Shown: positions 35,932 to 47,299 of the stretch, piece by piece | Position numbering within the stretch: position 1 is the first letter of the stretch | Layout of the letters: each line of letters begins with the position of its first letter | Origin: Ananas comosus | Taxonomy: Eukaryota > Streptophyta > Magnoliopsida > Poales > Bromeliaceae | Reading direction: 5' to 3' | DNA: 64,000 nt | Assembly (NCBI RefSeq): GCF_001540865.1 | Contig: NC_033623.1 | Span: forward strand, 6,945,969 to 7,009,968 | The notes under the pieces: generated by a model | The model's database searches: none | What the model was told of the DNA's origin: nothing | What the model saw: only the letters and a program-made list of their open reading frames with translations | Program-made: the position numbers and the translations under genes

Positions 35932-37310
35932 TGATCATTGTCAAACAATGATCATGAATAGACTGCCCTTCGTGTATCTTGGCTTTGAAAAGTCTTTTGG
36001 ACACTTTAAAGCGAGCAGATCGGCTTTACTCACCATACAGCTCCTTGAGATCAGTTAGCATTTCTAAGCTATCTTCATATCCTCATGTTGGCGTTGAAGT
36101 TCATTTGACATTGATGCCAAAATGTAATACCTTACTTTGTTATCGTCATCCATCCATTTTTTCTGAGTCGCTCTTTGGTCAGGTATAGGACGGTTTGGTA
36201 ACATGGGGGAGGTCCTGGTTGCAAACATAACTGAGCTTTTCGGAACTCAAAACTATTTTTAAGTTCCTTAGCCAATTTTTATAATTAGTTCCAATTAAAC
36301 AATTTGTTTCAAGAATACGAGAGAGAGATTGGAAATGGACATTTTATTCTACAGAGACTAAAGATTCAAATTATATATTTGTATTTGTTTTGAAAATTTT
36401 GTTTTAGGAATTTTAAAAACAAATTTAGCTTCCCACTATTTTCTTGAGTCTCTTATACTCCTCGGGTAGAGAAACGAAAACCCAACGCTACAAAAGGCTT
36501 CAAGTGGGTATTGTGGTCTCACCAGTTTAACATACCACCTCACCTAACAGTTATTGGTGATATGCAAACTGATGAGTGGACAACCCTTGTCCAATGCTTC
36601 TCAAGCAAATTGCAGCGATCGATCTCTAAGTCCTGTAGGCCTCACTTGACAGTTATTAGCCCCATTCCTTAGTTAAGTCAGACCTATCATTCAAATGCGT
36701 AAGTAAAGCCATCATTGGGTCCCTCACCTGACAGTTATTGGGCCCAACCCTATCTTTACTCTGCAGCATCTCATGCTAATAGACTGGTTATGCCTTCCTG
36801 ATGCAACTGACCATTGTAACCAGCCGTGCCAATCAACACCAGAAAAATGCCCGCACTTCTACAACAGCGGAAGACCGCTCGACTTAAAATTTATGAGGAG
36901 ATTAAAATTTAGGTCTCAAAATTTATTTTATTTATTTACATCTAATGCAAATAAAATAATCCGCGCATCAATCATAATTTAACTGATGATGATCATGGAT
37001 TTAAAAAGTGGATTCGGTCTCGAGCCACTGAGCCGGAATCGGGGTCTTGGGGTCATAAATTACAAATACACACACGTCATTGGTTTGATCGTCTTCAACT
37101 ACTTGATCCGATCCGGAGCTACAACTTGATCCGATCCTATCAACATCTTGAGCTGACCACCATCAACTGCTCATCTCGATCTAGCTTTTGCGTACTTCTC
37201 GGCTTGCAACCGATCAACCAATGACGTGCAACTGGAAACTCGAAACCGGTATGCAATAGGAAACCTGAGAATCTAACGTTGGGATTTTGAGGAACTGGAT
37301 TCTGAGTACC
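35932..37310. other. Non-LTR spacer between two LTR blocks
   Basis: It starts with a perfect 9-bp inverted repeat, TGATCATTG-TCAAA-CAATGATCA. The rest has no coding region that I recognise. Three variants of ACCTxACAGTTATTGG occur at about 36531, 36647 and 36727. The last ~60 bp before 37311 (GGAACTGGATTCTGAGTACC) look like a continuation of the sequence that resumes at 39776. Confidence 0.5.
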
Positions 37311-39775
37311 TGTCACGCCTCGGGACCCAGCGGAAGCCCACCCGGCACGTGCCCGACCCGCCATACGTCTAAAACATATAAGACATCTGAAAATAACGAT
37401 AATAAAAGCAATAATAATAGATATCTAAGAGTATCAGAGCATGATTAAAGTCTAAATTCTACATCAAGGTAAGAAGAGTAAAGCTGAAATTCACTAATAA
37501 AAGCATAAAGTAGTACAAAGAAAATTCCAAATACAAGTGCTAAAAGTAGATACATAGGTGGTCTCTACACATGGATACAAAATCTCTCACTCTCTCGACT
37601 AGTGAAAGAAAGAGTAAACCACCTAGGCAAAAAATCGCTCCTCGCTAGCTAGCTATGCGATCCTCTTGCCACGATCCCGTGCCTCCGCTGGTGCAGAAGG
37701 CTCTGAAAGAAAACCAGAAAACAGGGGCGTGAGAACTATTAAAAATAGTTCCCAGTGGGCAATTACTGACTTCAGTGAACTGCGCCACAAGGCCCAAAAG
37801 CTACAAAAAGAGGTCAGTGACTAACAGTGTAGTAAAGCGAAAGGTAAGTAAATTGTAACTTACTATAACATAAAGTCTCTACTTAGCATGATTTGCATAA
37901 GTAATAAAGCAACTATATCATGAATGTACATGGATGTGTATGACATGCATAAGCATAGAAATGCAACCACTCCGATGTCCTCAATGCAAAAATAGTAAAG
38001 ATGTCATTGTTTACTATTCTAGTCCAAGTCCACTTTAATAGTTTTAAAGTTCACATAGCATGTTCTGTCACTAAGTCCCAATCATGTAAGACCCACCCGA
38101 AGGCTGTCTGGCCTGCGCCGTGTCTAGTGGCCCCATGGTAGTCAACATCCCCACTTTAGGAATGAGCCTCCCCCACGGCAATCCATTTCGGCGCCCAATC
38201 CCAAACGGGCGAGCATATGTCGCGATGGCTATCTCCGGAGTGCTGGCTTGTAGGGAGCGACCCTCACAAGCATGTGCGAATGAGCACAATAGCAAGCAAG
38301 CAATGATCTGTCTCAAGTACCAAGTCCTCATGTCTAAAAACATGGAATATATCAAGTATCTCAATGGCCTATCCCTATGTCGTCATGTCTCTAATATAGA
38401 ATATAGCAGATATTCAATGGCCTATCACTATGTCTCTATGTTACAGTTTCATAGTTTTCTAGTTTCAAGTACCCCTTGATGACACTTTGTTCTTTATGTC
38501 AAAGCATGATAGATATGTTCCCAAGTACATATTCCTAACCATTATTCTCAAAGGAGGCATGTTCTCAACTTGCAAAAATAAGCAATTTTTCGTATGCATG
38601 CATTCTACTCATGTAGCTCTACTATGTAGTAAAATTTTTATAACACACAAGGCATGCATTTTAAGTGTTCTAAAATTCATATAAATTTTATTTAGCATAG
38701 AAATGCATGTAAAACTATTTTACAACAAGTGTAAAGAGAATAGGGGCCATTTTGCCCCATTTCCACGAAGCCAAACCCACCAATTTTCGAACTCTTCGTT
38801 CGCCGAACGAAGGTGTCCACTAGCCTCCTAGTACCCTAAGGATGTAGGAACAAGTGTTACCCAAACGAAACGAGCAACGGATTGCTCAAACAATAATCAT
38901 TTCGGGTTAGGGTTGAAGAAAACTCACCGATTGCGAAGGAAGCTCTCTCGATCTCCAAATGGGAGTTAGAGTCCTTCCAATCTAACCTAAACAAAGGTTC
39001 TAAACCTATCAAATAGGTTTCAAAGCCCTCAAATCAAAAATCTCCATTTTTGACCCTAATATGCCAAATCTAGGATTTCATCAAGCATAATCCAACAAAA
39101 CATGTACCAAAAGGGAAATACATGTTACTAACCTCTCTAGAAGCTCCAAACCAAGCTCCAAGTGCTCTAGGGTTGGAGTTCCTTCCTCTATCAAGCTCCT
39201 AGTCCAAGCTCCAATGGTGGAAAAGCCTCCAATCAAGCAAAAGGAACAAAAGAGAGGTTTAATCCACCAAAACCTAAGCTAAAAGAGGATCAAAACCAAA
39301 TGGAGTGGTGGAGAGGGCAACCCTACCTCTTCCTCTGCTGTTCCAAGCTCAAGGAGAGGTCCAAGGGGCGTGGGTGCTATATAGAGTAGCCACAATTGTA
39401 AAACACCCCTGCAGTTCGAACTGCAAGAAAAATGCCCCCTTGTACCGGTACACGGGCTCTTGTACCGGTACAAGCCCCACGAAAATCACAACCCGAGGCT
39501 CGGGTTGGCTGGTTCAGCCGCTCTGTACCGGTACAACCATCAATCCTGTACCGGTACAGCCATCAAGCCTGTACCGGTACACAGCCCTCTAAGGGCTACC
39601 CGAGAGCTAACCAAAATTCGACTTTTTGAATTTTGGTGCAAGGTTTTAATCCACAATTCTCGGGACTCAAACCATGGGTCGGAACACTGTCAACGACCTC
39701 CCATAAAATGTGGAAAATCTCGGAACACAAACCAAACACTCGACCTCGCTATTTGCAAAGGTCCAGTGTGTTACA
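37311..39775 (-). mobile_element. Solo LTR, 2465 bp (minus strand), perfect GTACC duplication
   Basis: The plus strand runs TGTCACGCCTCGGGACC...GTCCAGTGTGTTACA; GTACC is present at 37306-37310 and at 39776-39780. On the minus strand it starts TGTAACACACTGGACC, the same family as 27022-29680. Five perfect TGTACCGGTACA palindromes lie at 39441, 39461, 39524, 39547 and 39570, upstream of a TATA-like site near 39378. A hairpin GAACTAT-n5-ATAGTTC is at 37733-37751. Confidence 0.93.
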
Positions 39776-40235
39776 GTACCGGAACTGGATGCCCAAGTAC
39801 TGGTACACGAACCCGGGTACTGGTACGCACTGTTGCAGAATATAGTTTTTGAACGATAAATTGGTAATTTCTGTGCGGGGTCTATATAAGGGGAGCCCTC
39901 TCCCCTTTTCTCTGTTGGCCCACACCCCGCACGCACAAGGAGAGAGGGAAAGAGAGAAGCTTCTCTCTCTCACTTATTCTTCATCTTCTTCTTCTCCCAA
40001 CCCAAGGAGCTTGAAGGATCAAGTTTGGAGGGAGGATTTGGAGCTAGAGGGCCATCTTCTTGAGGAAGAAGAAGAGGAAAGCTTCGGGGCAAAGGTGAGT
40101 TTTGGGATTTGAGGTTAGGGCTTTGAGTTTAATTCTTGATTTTAAGATTTTGGTAAATTTTAGATAAATCTAGACTATAAATAGTAGAATATACCATGAG
40201 ATTTTGGATTTTCTCTAGTTTGGAGCAACCCTAGG
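39776..40235 (+). mobile_element. Partial LTR promoter and leader (plus strand)
   Basis: After the duplication the sequence continues with GTACTGGTAC repeats (about 39797 and 39822), a TATA box TATATAAG at 39883-39890, a CT-rich leader, and a candidate splice donor AAAGGTGAGTTTTGGG at about 40094. This is the promoter-to-leader part of another LTR of the superfamily into which the solo LTR inserted. Its 3' end is lost at about 40240. Confidence 0.6.
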
Positions 40236-40239
40236 TTGA

Positions 40240-40556
40240 AAGAGGGATTTCCTTATGGAGGGTCGGAGAGGTCGGCGCGGAGGACGCAGAGCATGGAGAC
40301 GAGCGCCGCAACGCCACCGGCTCGCCATGCACTTGGCGTACTTGAGCGCGGATTTGAGGGAGGATACGGAGGCAAGCCTTGCTTCCGCCGTGGCAAGGAA
40401 GCGGAGCGCCTTCGCCGCCGCGAGGTCTCGATCAGCCGGACTCCGCCGCCTCCCCCGGCGACTGCGTCGCCTCTACCGGCGGCGGAGGAGGGGGATTGGA
40501 GTTGCTGCGCATGGAGGAGGAGGAGGAGGGTTTTGTGGAGTTATATTTGTAAATAA
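40240..40556 (-). other. GC-rich segment, possible captured gene fragment
   Basis: A sudden GC-rich block of about 310 bp lies between LTR-like and AT-rich DNA. The minus strand has a frame reading ALRFLATAEARLASVSSLKS and then ALKYAK, which faintly resembles the N-terminus of plant J-domain proteins, but the frame is short and upstream it becomes Arg/Pro-rich. The plus-strand frames are Arg-rich low-complexity. Function is unknown; gene capture by an LTR element is only one possibility. Confidence 0.3.
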
Positions 40557-40600
40557 ATAAATAATAAATAATAAATAATAATAAAGTGTAGATTGGTAGG

Positions 40601-41323
40601 TGTTAAAATCGGAACGACGAAAAATAGATCCAGAAAATAATTTAATGCAAGAAAAGAAAAGATAAGTGGAAAGAACACACCGATATTTACGTGGTTCGGC
40701 CAACGGCCTACGTCCACGGGCGAAGACGGAGCAAATACTTTATTAATGTCGAAAAGACGGAGTACAAGAAAATCTCTCAAAAGACCTCAAGATCAAAATA
40801 AATATAATCGACGCGCTACCGCATATAGTGCCTCCTCTAAAGCACGTCCATAAAATAGATCTCGGCTCGGCTCGGCTCACCACACGCAATATACGGCACT
40901 TTGGTTGACTTAATTAATTAGGGCACCCTGGAGTTCTTTCAGCCGAGCAACAGTAACTTGGCTAATTAATTAATGCATGGCTTCACCAAAATTAGCCCCG
41001 TACGGACCACCCAGCAACATAGATTTAATTGATGGATGGCTTCTTAATTTCGTCGCGGCGGCTTCTTGATCGTCCGGAACCAACATGCATTGCTTGGCTT
41101 AATTAGAACGTGGCATCTTAATTTGGTCGCGGCGTCATTAACTTGGCCGTAGCATGTATATATAATACATGTCTCCTAATTAGAGTCTAATTCTAATTAG
41201 ATTAGAATTACACTCCTAATTATAATCCATATATGCCAAATTAAATCTAAATAATATCTAATCCCAAGTAGATTAGGATTTATCCTCAATTTAGATAACT
41301 ACAAATCTAAACCAAATATAACA
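40601..41323 (-). repeat. 3' LTR of the copia element
   Basis: TGTTAAAATCGG...CCAAATATAACA, 723 bp. On the minus strand it follows the polypurine tract. It contains a block of CGGCTCGGCTCGGCTC and the sequence ACGTGGTTCGGCCAACGGCC seen also in the other LTR. Confidence 0.96.
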
Positions 41324-41338
41324 ATCTCCACCTTGGTT
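41324..41338 (-). other. Polypurine tract of the copia element
   Basis: The minus strand reads AACCAAGGTGGAGAT directly before the 3' LTR. It is purine-rich, as required for plus-strand priming. Confidence 0.75.
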
Positions 41339-41454
41339 TAGTTTGTAGTTTAGCCGCTGTGTTGAGATCGCCATAAAACTCCACCTTGAATTTAATTCGC
41401 CTTAATGCTCCTTAACGCTCCGTGTTCCGTCTTCTCCAAACGCCCCATAGGGCC

Positions 41455-42805
41455 TCAAATGCTGCTAACTGCCACCAAGTCCAAACAATGTTTGAACTTG
41501 GCAATAATAAGGGACTTTGTAAGCATATTCGCCGGATTGTCTTCAGTACTAATTTTCTTAACAGTCACTGTGTGCTTCCTAATCACATCCCGAACAAAGT
41601 GAAACTTTACATCGATGTGCTTTGTCCTCTCATGAAACATTTGATCTTTAGATAAATGAATAGCACTTTGACTGTCCGAATAAACAACCGTCGGATCCCA
41701 ATAAGAAGTAAGCTCTCCAAATAAGCCTCTTAGCCACATAGCTTCCTTCACACCCTCTGTCATAGCAATATATTCCGCCAATAGAGAATACATAACCTGA
41801 AAGTGATCTCCTCCTATCCAAATCACCTGCAAAATCCGAATCAACATATCCAACCACACCATCCTTACACCTCCCAAACTCTAAACAAGTGTTAGTGGTA
41901 CCTCGTAAGTATCTCAAAATCCACTTAACAGCCTGCCAATGAGCCTTACCAGGATTGGTCATATATCTGCTAACTATGCTCACTACGTAGGAGATATCCG
42001 GCCGTGTGCAAACCATGGCGTACATGATGCTCCCGACAGCACTAGAATAGGGAACATGTGACATGTACTCCCGCTCATCATTGAACTGCGGTGATAACTC
42101 GGCGGAAAGTTTGAAATGCGCCGCAAAAGGAGTGCTCACTGGTTTTGCGTCTGTCATCTCGAAACGCTTTAAAATCTTCTCTATATATTTCTCTTGTGTC
42201 AAATGCAGTAGTCCTGACTTGTTGTCCCTCTTAATTTCCATACCAAGGATTTTCTTAGCAGCACCTAGATCTTTCATCTCAAACTCACCCTTAAGTAAAG
42301 TCTTCAATTTATTTATCTCAACTATGTCGCTGGAAGCAATTAACATATCATCGACATAGAGCAACAAATATATGAAAGATCTCTTATCAAGCTTTCTGAA
42401 ATACACGCAACTGTCACGCTTGCTTCTGGAATATCCGTAACCTGTCATGAAGGAGTCGAACCGCTTATACCATTGTCGAGGAGACTGCTTTAAGCCATAA
42501 AATGATTTCTTTAACAGGCAAACATGGTCCTCCTTCCCTTCAACAATGAATCCCTCCGGCTGTTTCATATAAATTTGCTCCTCAAGTTCTCCATGCAGAA
42601 AAGCTGTCTTAACATCAAGCTGCTCAAGATACAGGTCATTCATAGTTACCAATGATAAAAGAACACGAATAGAAGTATGCTTTACGACGGGTGAGAAAAT
42701 ATCATTAAAGTACACACCTTCTACCTGACTGTAGCCCTTAGCAACTAAACGAGCTTTATACCTTGTATCTTCCACGCCGGGGATTCCGTCCTTTTTCTTG
42801 AAGAC
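41455..42805 (-). pseudogene. copia reverse transcriptase and RNase H, broken
   Basis: The minus-strand frame 42775-41810 carries the reverse transcriptase: YKARLVAKGYSQ, the DVKTAFLHGEL motif, SFYGLKQSPRQWYKRFD and the catalytic LLLYVDDMLIAS. After SLSGYVFSIGG the expected RNase H segment is missing about twenty codons and the frame shifts; RNase H resumes in another frame at AEYIAMTEGVKEAMWLRGLF and ends with ANMLTKSL. The junction is near 41805. The enzyme would copy element RNA into DNA; this copy is inactive. Confidence 0.93.
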
Positions 42806-44583
42806 CTACTTACAGCCGACAATTTTCTTGCCTGTAGGCGGTTTTACCAACTCCCATGTGCGATTCTTATGAAGAGACTCCATCTCCTCATTCATCGCCA
42901 CAAACCACTCTGCAGAACTGGCACCGGAAATAGCTTGATTATATGTCGAAGGTTCACCTTCTTCTTCTATATCTTGTGCCACTGAAAGAGCGTAAGCAAC
43001 CATATCTTCATAACCGTATCTCTGCGGTGGTTTAATCTGTCTCCTCGATCTGCCTGTAGCAATGCTCTGCCTCTCAACTTGTGGGGTTTTAATTACTGAG
43101 GTGTCTGTCAACTGAATTTGTTCTGATTGAGAAGAATTCTGCGACTGAACTATACCATCGGTCTCACCTCCACCTGCTTGCTAGCACTCGGGGTCTCATC
43201 AGAAAAATTACGGTTAGGATATAACATAACAGATTCATCAAATGTGACATCCCTACTAATAATTAATTTAGACGATTCAAGACACCACAATCTATATCCC
43301 TTAATCCCCAATGCATAACCAATAAAAATGCACTTTTTAGCCCTAGGTTCTAACTTGCCTTCATTAACATGAACATAAGCAGGACAACCAAATATTCGCA
43401 AATTAGAATAATCAGAAGGGCTACCAGACCATACCTCCTCCGGTGTTTTGCAATCAAGTGCTGAATGTGGAGATCGATTCACCAAATAGCATGCCGTAGA
43501 GATCGCCTCTGCCCAGAAACTCTTAGCTAAGCCAGCATTAGAAAGCATACAACGGGCCCTCTCCAAAAGAGTTCTATTCATCTGTTCGGCCACCCCATTT
43601 TGCTGTGGAGTATGCCTAACGGTCTTATGTCGAACGATCCCTTCCTTCTTGCAGAATTCTTCAAACTCTGACGAGCAGAATTCCAAACCATTGTCGGTCC
43701 TTAATCTCTTAATCTTCTTTTCAGTTTGTTTCTCAATCATAACCTTCCACTGCTTGCAATAATTAAACACCCCATCCTTACTTTTCAGAAAGAACACCCA
43801 CACTTTACGAGAATAATCGTCAATAAAAGTCAACATATATCTAGCACCACCATGAGTAAGAGTACGAGAGGGTCTCCAAAGATCAGAATGGATGTAGTCC
43901 AGAGTGCCTTTTGTTTGGTGAACTGCGGCCTTAAAGCTGACTCTCTTTTGTTTGCCAAGAACACAATGCTCGCAGAAGTCCAACTTTTCTAAACTCTGAC
44001 TACCAAGTAAACCTCTCTCGCCCAACTTCATCATGCCATATTCACTCATATGGCCCAGTCGCATATGCCATAATTTGGTGCTATCCGAATCTGACATAGA
44101 AGAAGAAGTCACCGCTGCTGAACCTGTCACAGTGGAACCCTGTAGAACATATAACATGTCGGACAAGTTGGCCTTCATCACTACAAGATTCCCTTTAACG
44201 ACCTTCATTAATCCATCAGCTGAAGAATATTTAAAGCCTTTAATATCAAGTGTACCAGATGAGATCAGATTTTTTCTCATATTCGGAACATGCCGAACCT
44301 CAGATATAGTCCTCACTACTCCATCGAACATTCGTACCCGAACAGTGCCAATTCCAATAACTGTGCACTTAGAGTGATTTCCCATCAATACATCTCCACC
44401 TTCAATAGGCATGTACGTCGAGAACCATTCTCTGTGTGTACAGATATGAAAAGAACATGCGGAGTCCATAAGCCACTCATCCTGTCTGCGTGTCTTATCC
44501 GTAACTGTAAAGACGATATCATTTTTATCTGATTCTCCTGCTGCAACACTTGCTTCTGCTTCAGTATTGGCGTTTTTCTGACT
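42806..44583 (-). pseudogene. copia protease and integrase, broken
   Basis: On the minus strand the protease begins WLMDSACSFHICTHREW with the active-site Asp. The integrase zinc-binding region is LWHMRLGH followed by FCEHCVLGKQKR (HHCC). The catalytic core shows the first Asp in HSDLWRP, the second in RTDNGLEF and the Glu in GVAEQMNRTL (D,D,E). It extends to SKQVEVRPMV, after which a frameshift near 43185 occurs. The connecting region to reverse transcriptase (42806-43111) ends in a TAG at 42806, where the family has a Trp codon. Confidence 0.93.
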
Positions 44584-45358
44584 TTAATTTTTATCACCGT
44601 TATTCTTCCGCTGTTCTTTATTTTTCAACTTGAAACAATCAGCTTTTATATGACATTTCTTCTTACAATAACCACAAATCAGATTCCTGTGCTTTGACTT
44701 TGATCTAGATGTACCTCTATTACTGGAACCCTTCTCCCGAGACCTGCCTCTAGCGACCAAATCTTGTCCTGAAGCTCCACCTGTCTCGTTACCTATCTGC
44801 ATGTCAATTCTCTCTTTTGAAAGTAAAGAGAATTTAACATCATCGAGACATAGAGTATCTCATCCAAACAAGAAAGTCTCACGAAAATTCTTATAAGAGG
44901 GTAGTAGAGAACATAATACTAAAAGGGCTTCATCTTCCTCCTCGATTTTAACATCTATCGAGCGGAGATCCATAATAATAGAATTAAATTCATCTAAATG
45001 CGACTTAATAGAGGTACCTTCCGCCATGCGCAACATGAAGAGACGTTGCTTCAAATATAACTTGTTGGTGAGAGACTTCGTCATATAGAGAGACTCCAAT
45101 TTAAGCCAAAGCCCTGCAGCGGTTTTTTCATCCAAGACCTCGCGCAATACCTTATGGGATAAACATAATTGTATTACCGTAAGAGCTTTGTCATCAATCT
45201 CCTCCTTCTGCCCCGCCGTCAATGAATCGGGCATCTTTTCTTTTCCCAACAGTGCCTTCTGCAATCCTTGCTGCGTCAATATAACACGCATCTTGACTTG
45301 CCATAATGCAAAACTGTTGGTCCTGTCAAATTTCTGAATCTCGAACTTCGTCGTCATC
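44584..45358 (-). pseudogene. copia gag, with internal stops
   Basis: From the ATG at 45358 the minus-strand frame reads TTKFEIQKFDRTNSFALWQV, typical of Tork/Tnt1 gag. It includes LYLKQRLFMLRMAEG and FNSIIMDL. A TGA at 44860-44862 follows ETFLFG; the same frame continues through LLSKERIDMQIG to a zinc knuckle CGYCKKKCHIKADC (CX2CX4HX4C with Cys replacing the usual Gly). A TAA at 44584-44586 precedes protease in the same frame, so gag and pol were one reading frame. The TGA is one transition away from an Arg codon. Confidence 0.9.
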
Positions 45359-45382
45359 TTAATCCTCAAAGGGAATAGAAAG

Positions 45383-45394
45383 GCTCTGATACCA
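45383..45394 (-). other. Primer-binding site of the copia element
   Basis: The minus strand reads TGGTATCAGAGC three bases inside the 5' LTR, exactly complementary to the 3' end of plant initiator tRNA-Met. Confidence 0.93.
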
Positions 45395-45397
45395 GTT

Positions 45398-46120
45398 TGT
45401 TAAAATTGGAACGACGAAAAATAGATCCAGAAAATAATTTAATGCAAGAAAAGAAAAGATAAGCGGAAAGAACACACCGATATTTACGTGGTTCGGCCAA
45501 CGGCCTACGTCCACCGGCGAAGACGGAGCAAATACTTTATTAATGTCGAAAAGACGGAGTACAAGAAAATCTCTCAAAAGACCTCAAGATCAAAATAAAT
45601 ATAATCGACGCGCTACCGCATATAGTGCCTCCTCTAAAGCACGTCCATAAAATAGATCTCGGCTCGGCTCGGCTCACCACACGCAATATACGGCACTTTG
45701 GTTGACTTAATTAATTAGAGCACCCTGGAGTTCTTTCAGCCGAGCAACAGTAACTTGGCTAATTAATTAATGCATGGCTTCACCAAAATTAGCCCCGTAC
45801 GGACCACCCAGCAACATAGATTTAATTAATGGATGGCTTCTTAATTTCGTCGCGGCGGCTTCTTGATCGTCCGGAACCAACATGCATTGCTTGGCTTAAT
45901 TAGAACGTGGCATCTTAATTTGGTCGCGGCGTCATTAACTTGGCCGTAGCATGTATATATAATACATGTCTCCTAATTAGAGTATAATTCTAATTAGATT
46001 AGAATCACACTCCTAATTATAATCCATATATGTCAAATTAAATCTAAATAATATCTAATCCCAATTAGATTAGGATTTATCCTCAATTTAGATAACTACA
46101 AATCTAAACCAAATATAACA
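45398..46120 (-). repeat. 5' LTR of the copia element
   Basis: TGTTAAAATTGG...CCAAATATAACA, 723 bp, same length as the partner LTR. Differences noted by eye include AAATC/AAATT, AAGTGG/AAGCGG, CACGGG/CACCGG, TTAGGG/TTAGAG, TTGATGG/TTAATGG, GTCTAA/GTATAA, AATTAC/AATCAC, TATGCC/TATGTC and CAAGTAG/CAATTAG. Confidence 0.96.
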
Positions 46121-46125
46121 GTAGG

Positions 46126-46211
46126 GGTGCAGGGAGTGGGGGTTAAGGATGTAAATGGATCCGGGTTGGTGGAGCTCTGGACCCGTTCGCCCAAATAGAA
46201 CGGTAAGTAAA

Positions 46212-46259
<48 letters not shown>

Positions 46260-46658
46260 TAATACTCCGATCCGTTAAGTAGATAAAGCGAAAGACGGAG
46301 ACATCTTTTTTTCTCTGATCCATCCTAATTCGCCATAAATTTTTTCTCATTGCAATCCGTCCCAACGAATCGATAAATAAGAGTTAAAAATAATATTAAA
46401 ATTTATCCACTTCAAATTCATCTATAATAAGATAAGAAATGGTCTGGGAAGACCCCTCCTGCCCTGGATCCGCCCCGTTTGGACCCCAGTGGAGGGGAGG
46501 AAGCAGAAACGTGTAGCTTTCGTCGTAAACACGTATACGCATGGAGTATGAGTATTTGCTCCCTGCACTGGGTGTACAAGTGCATCCTATGCACCGCATC
46601 CATTGTATTTTACAATGCTAATTATATATGTACTTTACACTCTATACAAGTTTTTTCA
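46126..46658. other. Intergenic DNA with TA microsatellite
   Basis: It contains an A run followed by (TA)n at about 46220-46256 and no recognised gene. The copia element inserted just to the left, between GATTGGTAGG and GTAGGGGTGC. Confidence 0.55.
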
Positions 46659-46666
46659 CTTTCTAC

Positions 46667-47291
46667 CATAGTAGTTAATTCGCGAATTATTCGCGAATTT
46701 TTGGAAATCCGAATTAAACGGCCATTTTCAAATTTTTGGAAAAAATTCGGAAAAAAACGGAATTTTTTGACGAAAAATACGTGTTCGCGTATTATACGGC
46801 GGGCCGAATTATTCGGCCCAAAAAAAGGGACCAAGCCCGCAGCCTGCAACCCGCGCGCCTGCTAGCGCCGCACGCGCCTGCCCGGGCTCCCGCATGGGCT
46901 CTTGGGCCGGTTGGCCCAAAACAGTAAAATACAAAGAAAAAAAATAAAAATCTTTCCAAATACCTCGCCTAGATAAAAAAAAAAAAAATCTTTTCGAATT
47001 TTTACTTAATTAGCTTAATTTTGTAGCTATTTATTCTTATATTTTTAAAAGATATGAATATTTATGCTAATAGCATAAATCTTGAGAGAAAAAAATTTAA
47101 TTTAATAGCCGAATTTTTTATCCCGAATTTTTAATTAGTAAACGTATAATATCCGTATAAATCACGTATCCGAATAATTGATAAATCCATTTTTTAGCCG
47201 TATTTTTTAACGAATTTAAAAATTTGAAGACGAATTTTATCCGAATTATACCCGTACTGAATTTTTGCCGAATCCGAATTAACTAACTATG
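46667..47291. mobile_element. hAT-type MITE, 625 bp, perfect 8-bp duplication
   Basis: The element is bordered by CTTTCTAC at 46659-46666 and again at 47292-47299. Ends are CATAGTAGTTAATTCGCGA on the left and, reverse-complemented, CATAGTTAGTTAATTCGGA on the right, forming an imperfect ~18-bp terminal inverted repeat. The interior is AT-rich with many GAATTTTT and CGAATTATTCG strings and no transposase. An 8-bp duplication with short inverted ends is the hAT signature; such elements move by transposase supplied in trans. Confidence 0.85.
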
Positions 47292-47299
47292 CTTTCTAC

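Larger units (their letters stand above)
40601..46120 (-). mobile_element. Ty1/copia retrotransposon, Tork/Tnt1-like, complete ends
   Basis: The element is 5520 bp with two 723-bp LTRs (40601-41323 and 45398-46120) and a perfect GTAGG target duplication (40596-40600 and 46121-46125). By eye the LTRs differ at about nine positions (1.2 percent), indicating a young insertion. Domain order on the minus strand is gag, protease, integrase, reverse transcriptase, RNase H, the copia order. Coding lesions: TGA at 44860, TAA at 44584, a frameshift near 43185, TAG at 42806 and a deletion with frameshift near 41805. It cannot make a full polyprotein itself. Confidence 0.96.

Noticed and set aside
27259..39581. 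CRISPR-like array of spaced palindromes
   Set aside because: The 12-bp TGTACCGGTACA units are in plant LTR promoters with irregular spacing and no repeat-spacer regularity.
40236..40560. Arg-rich plus-strand proteins
   Set aside because: Composition follows from GC-rich codons in all frames; no stop-free protein-like pattern.
45383..45394. tRNA gene
   Set aside because: Only the 12-base primer-binding complement of tRNA-Met is present, with no cloverleaf.
46396..46603. Short overlapping frames on the minus strand
   Set aside because: No homology or signal; intergenic AT-rich DNA.
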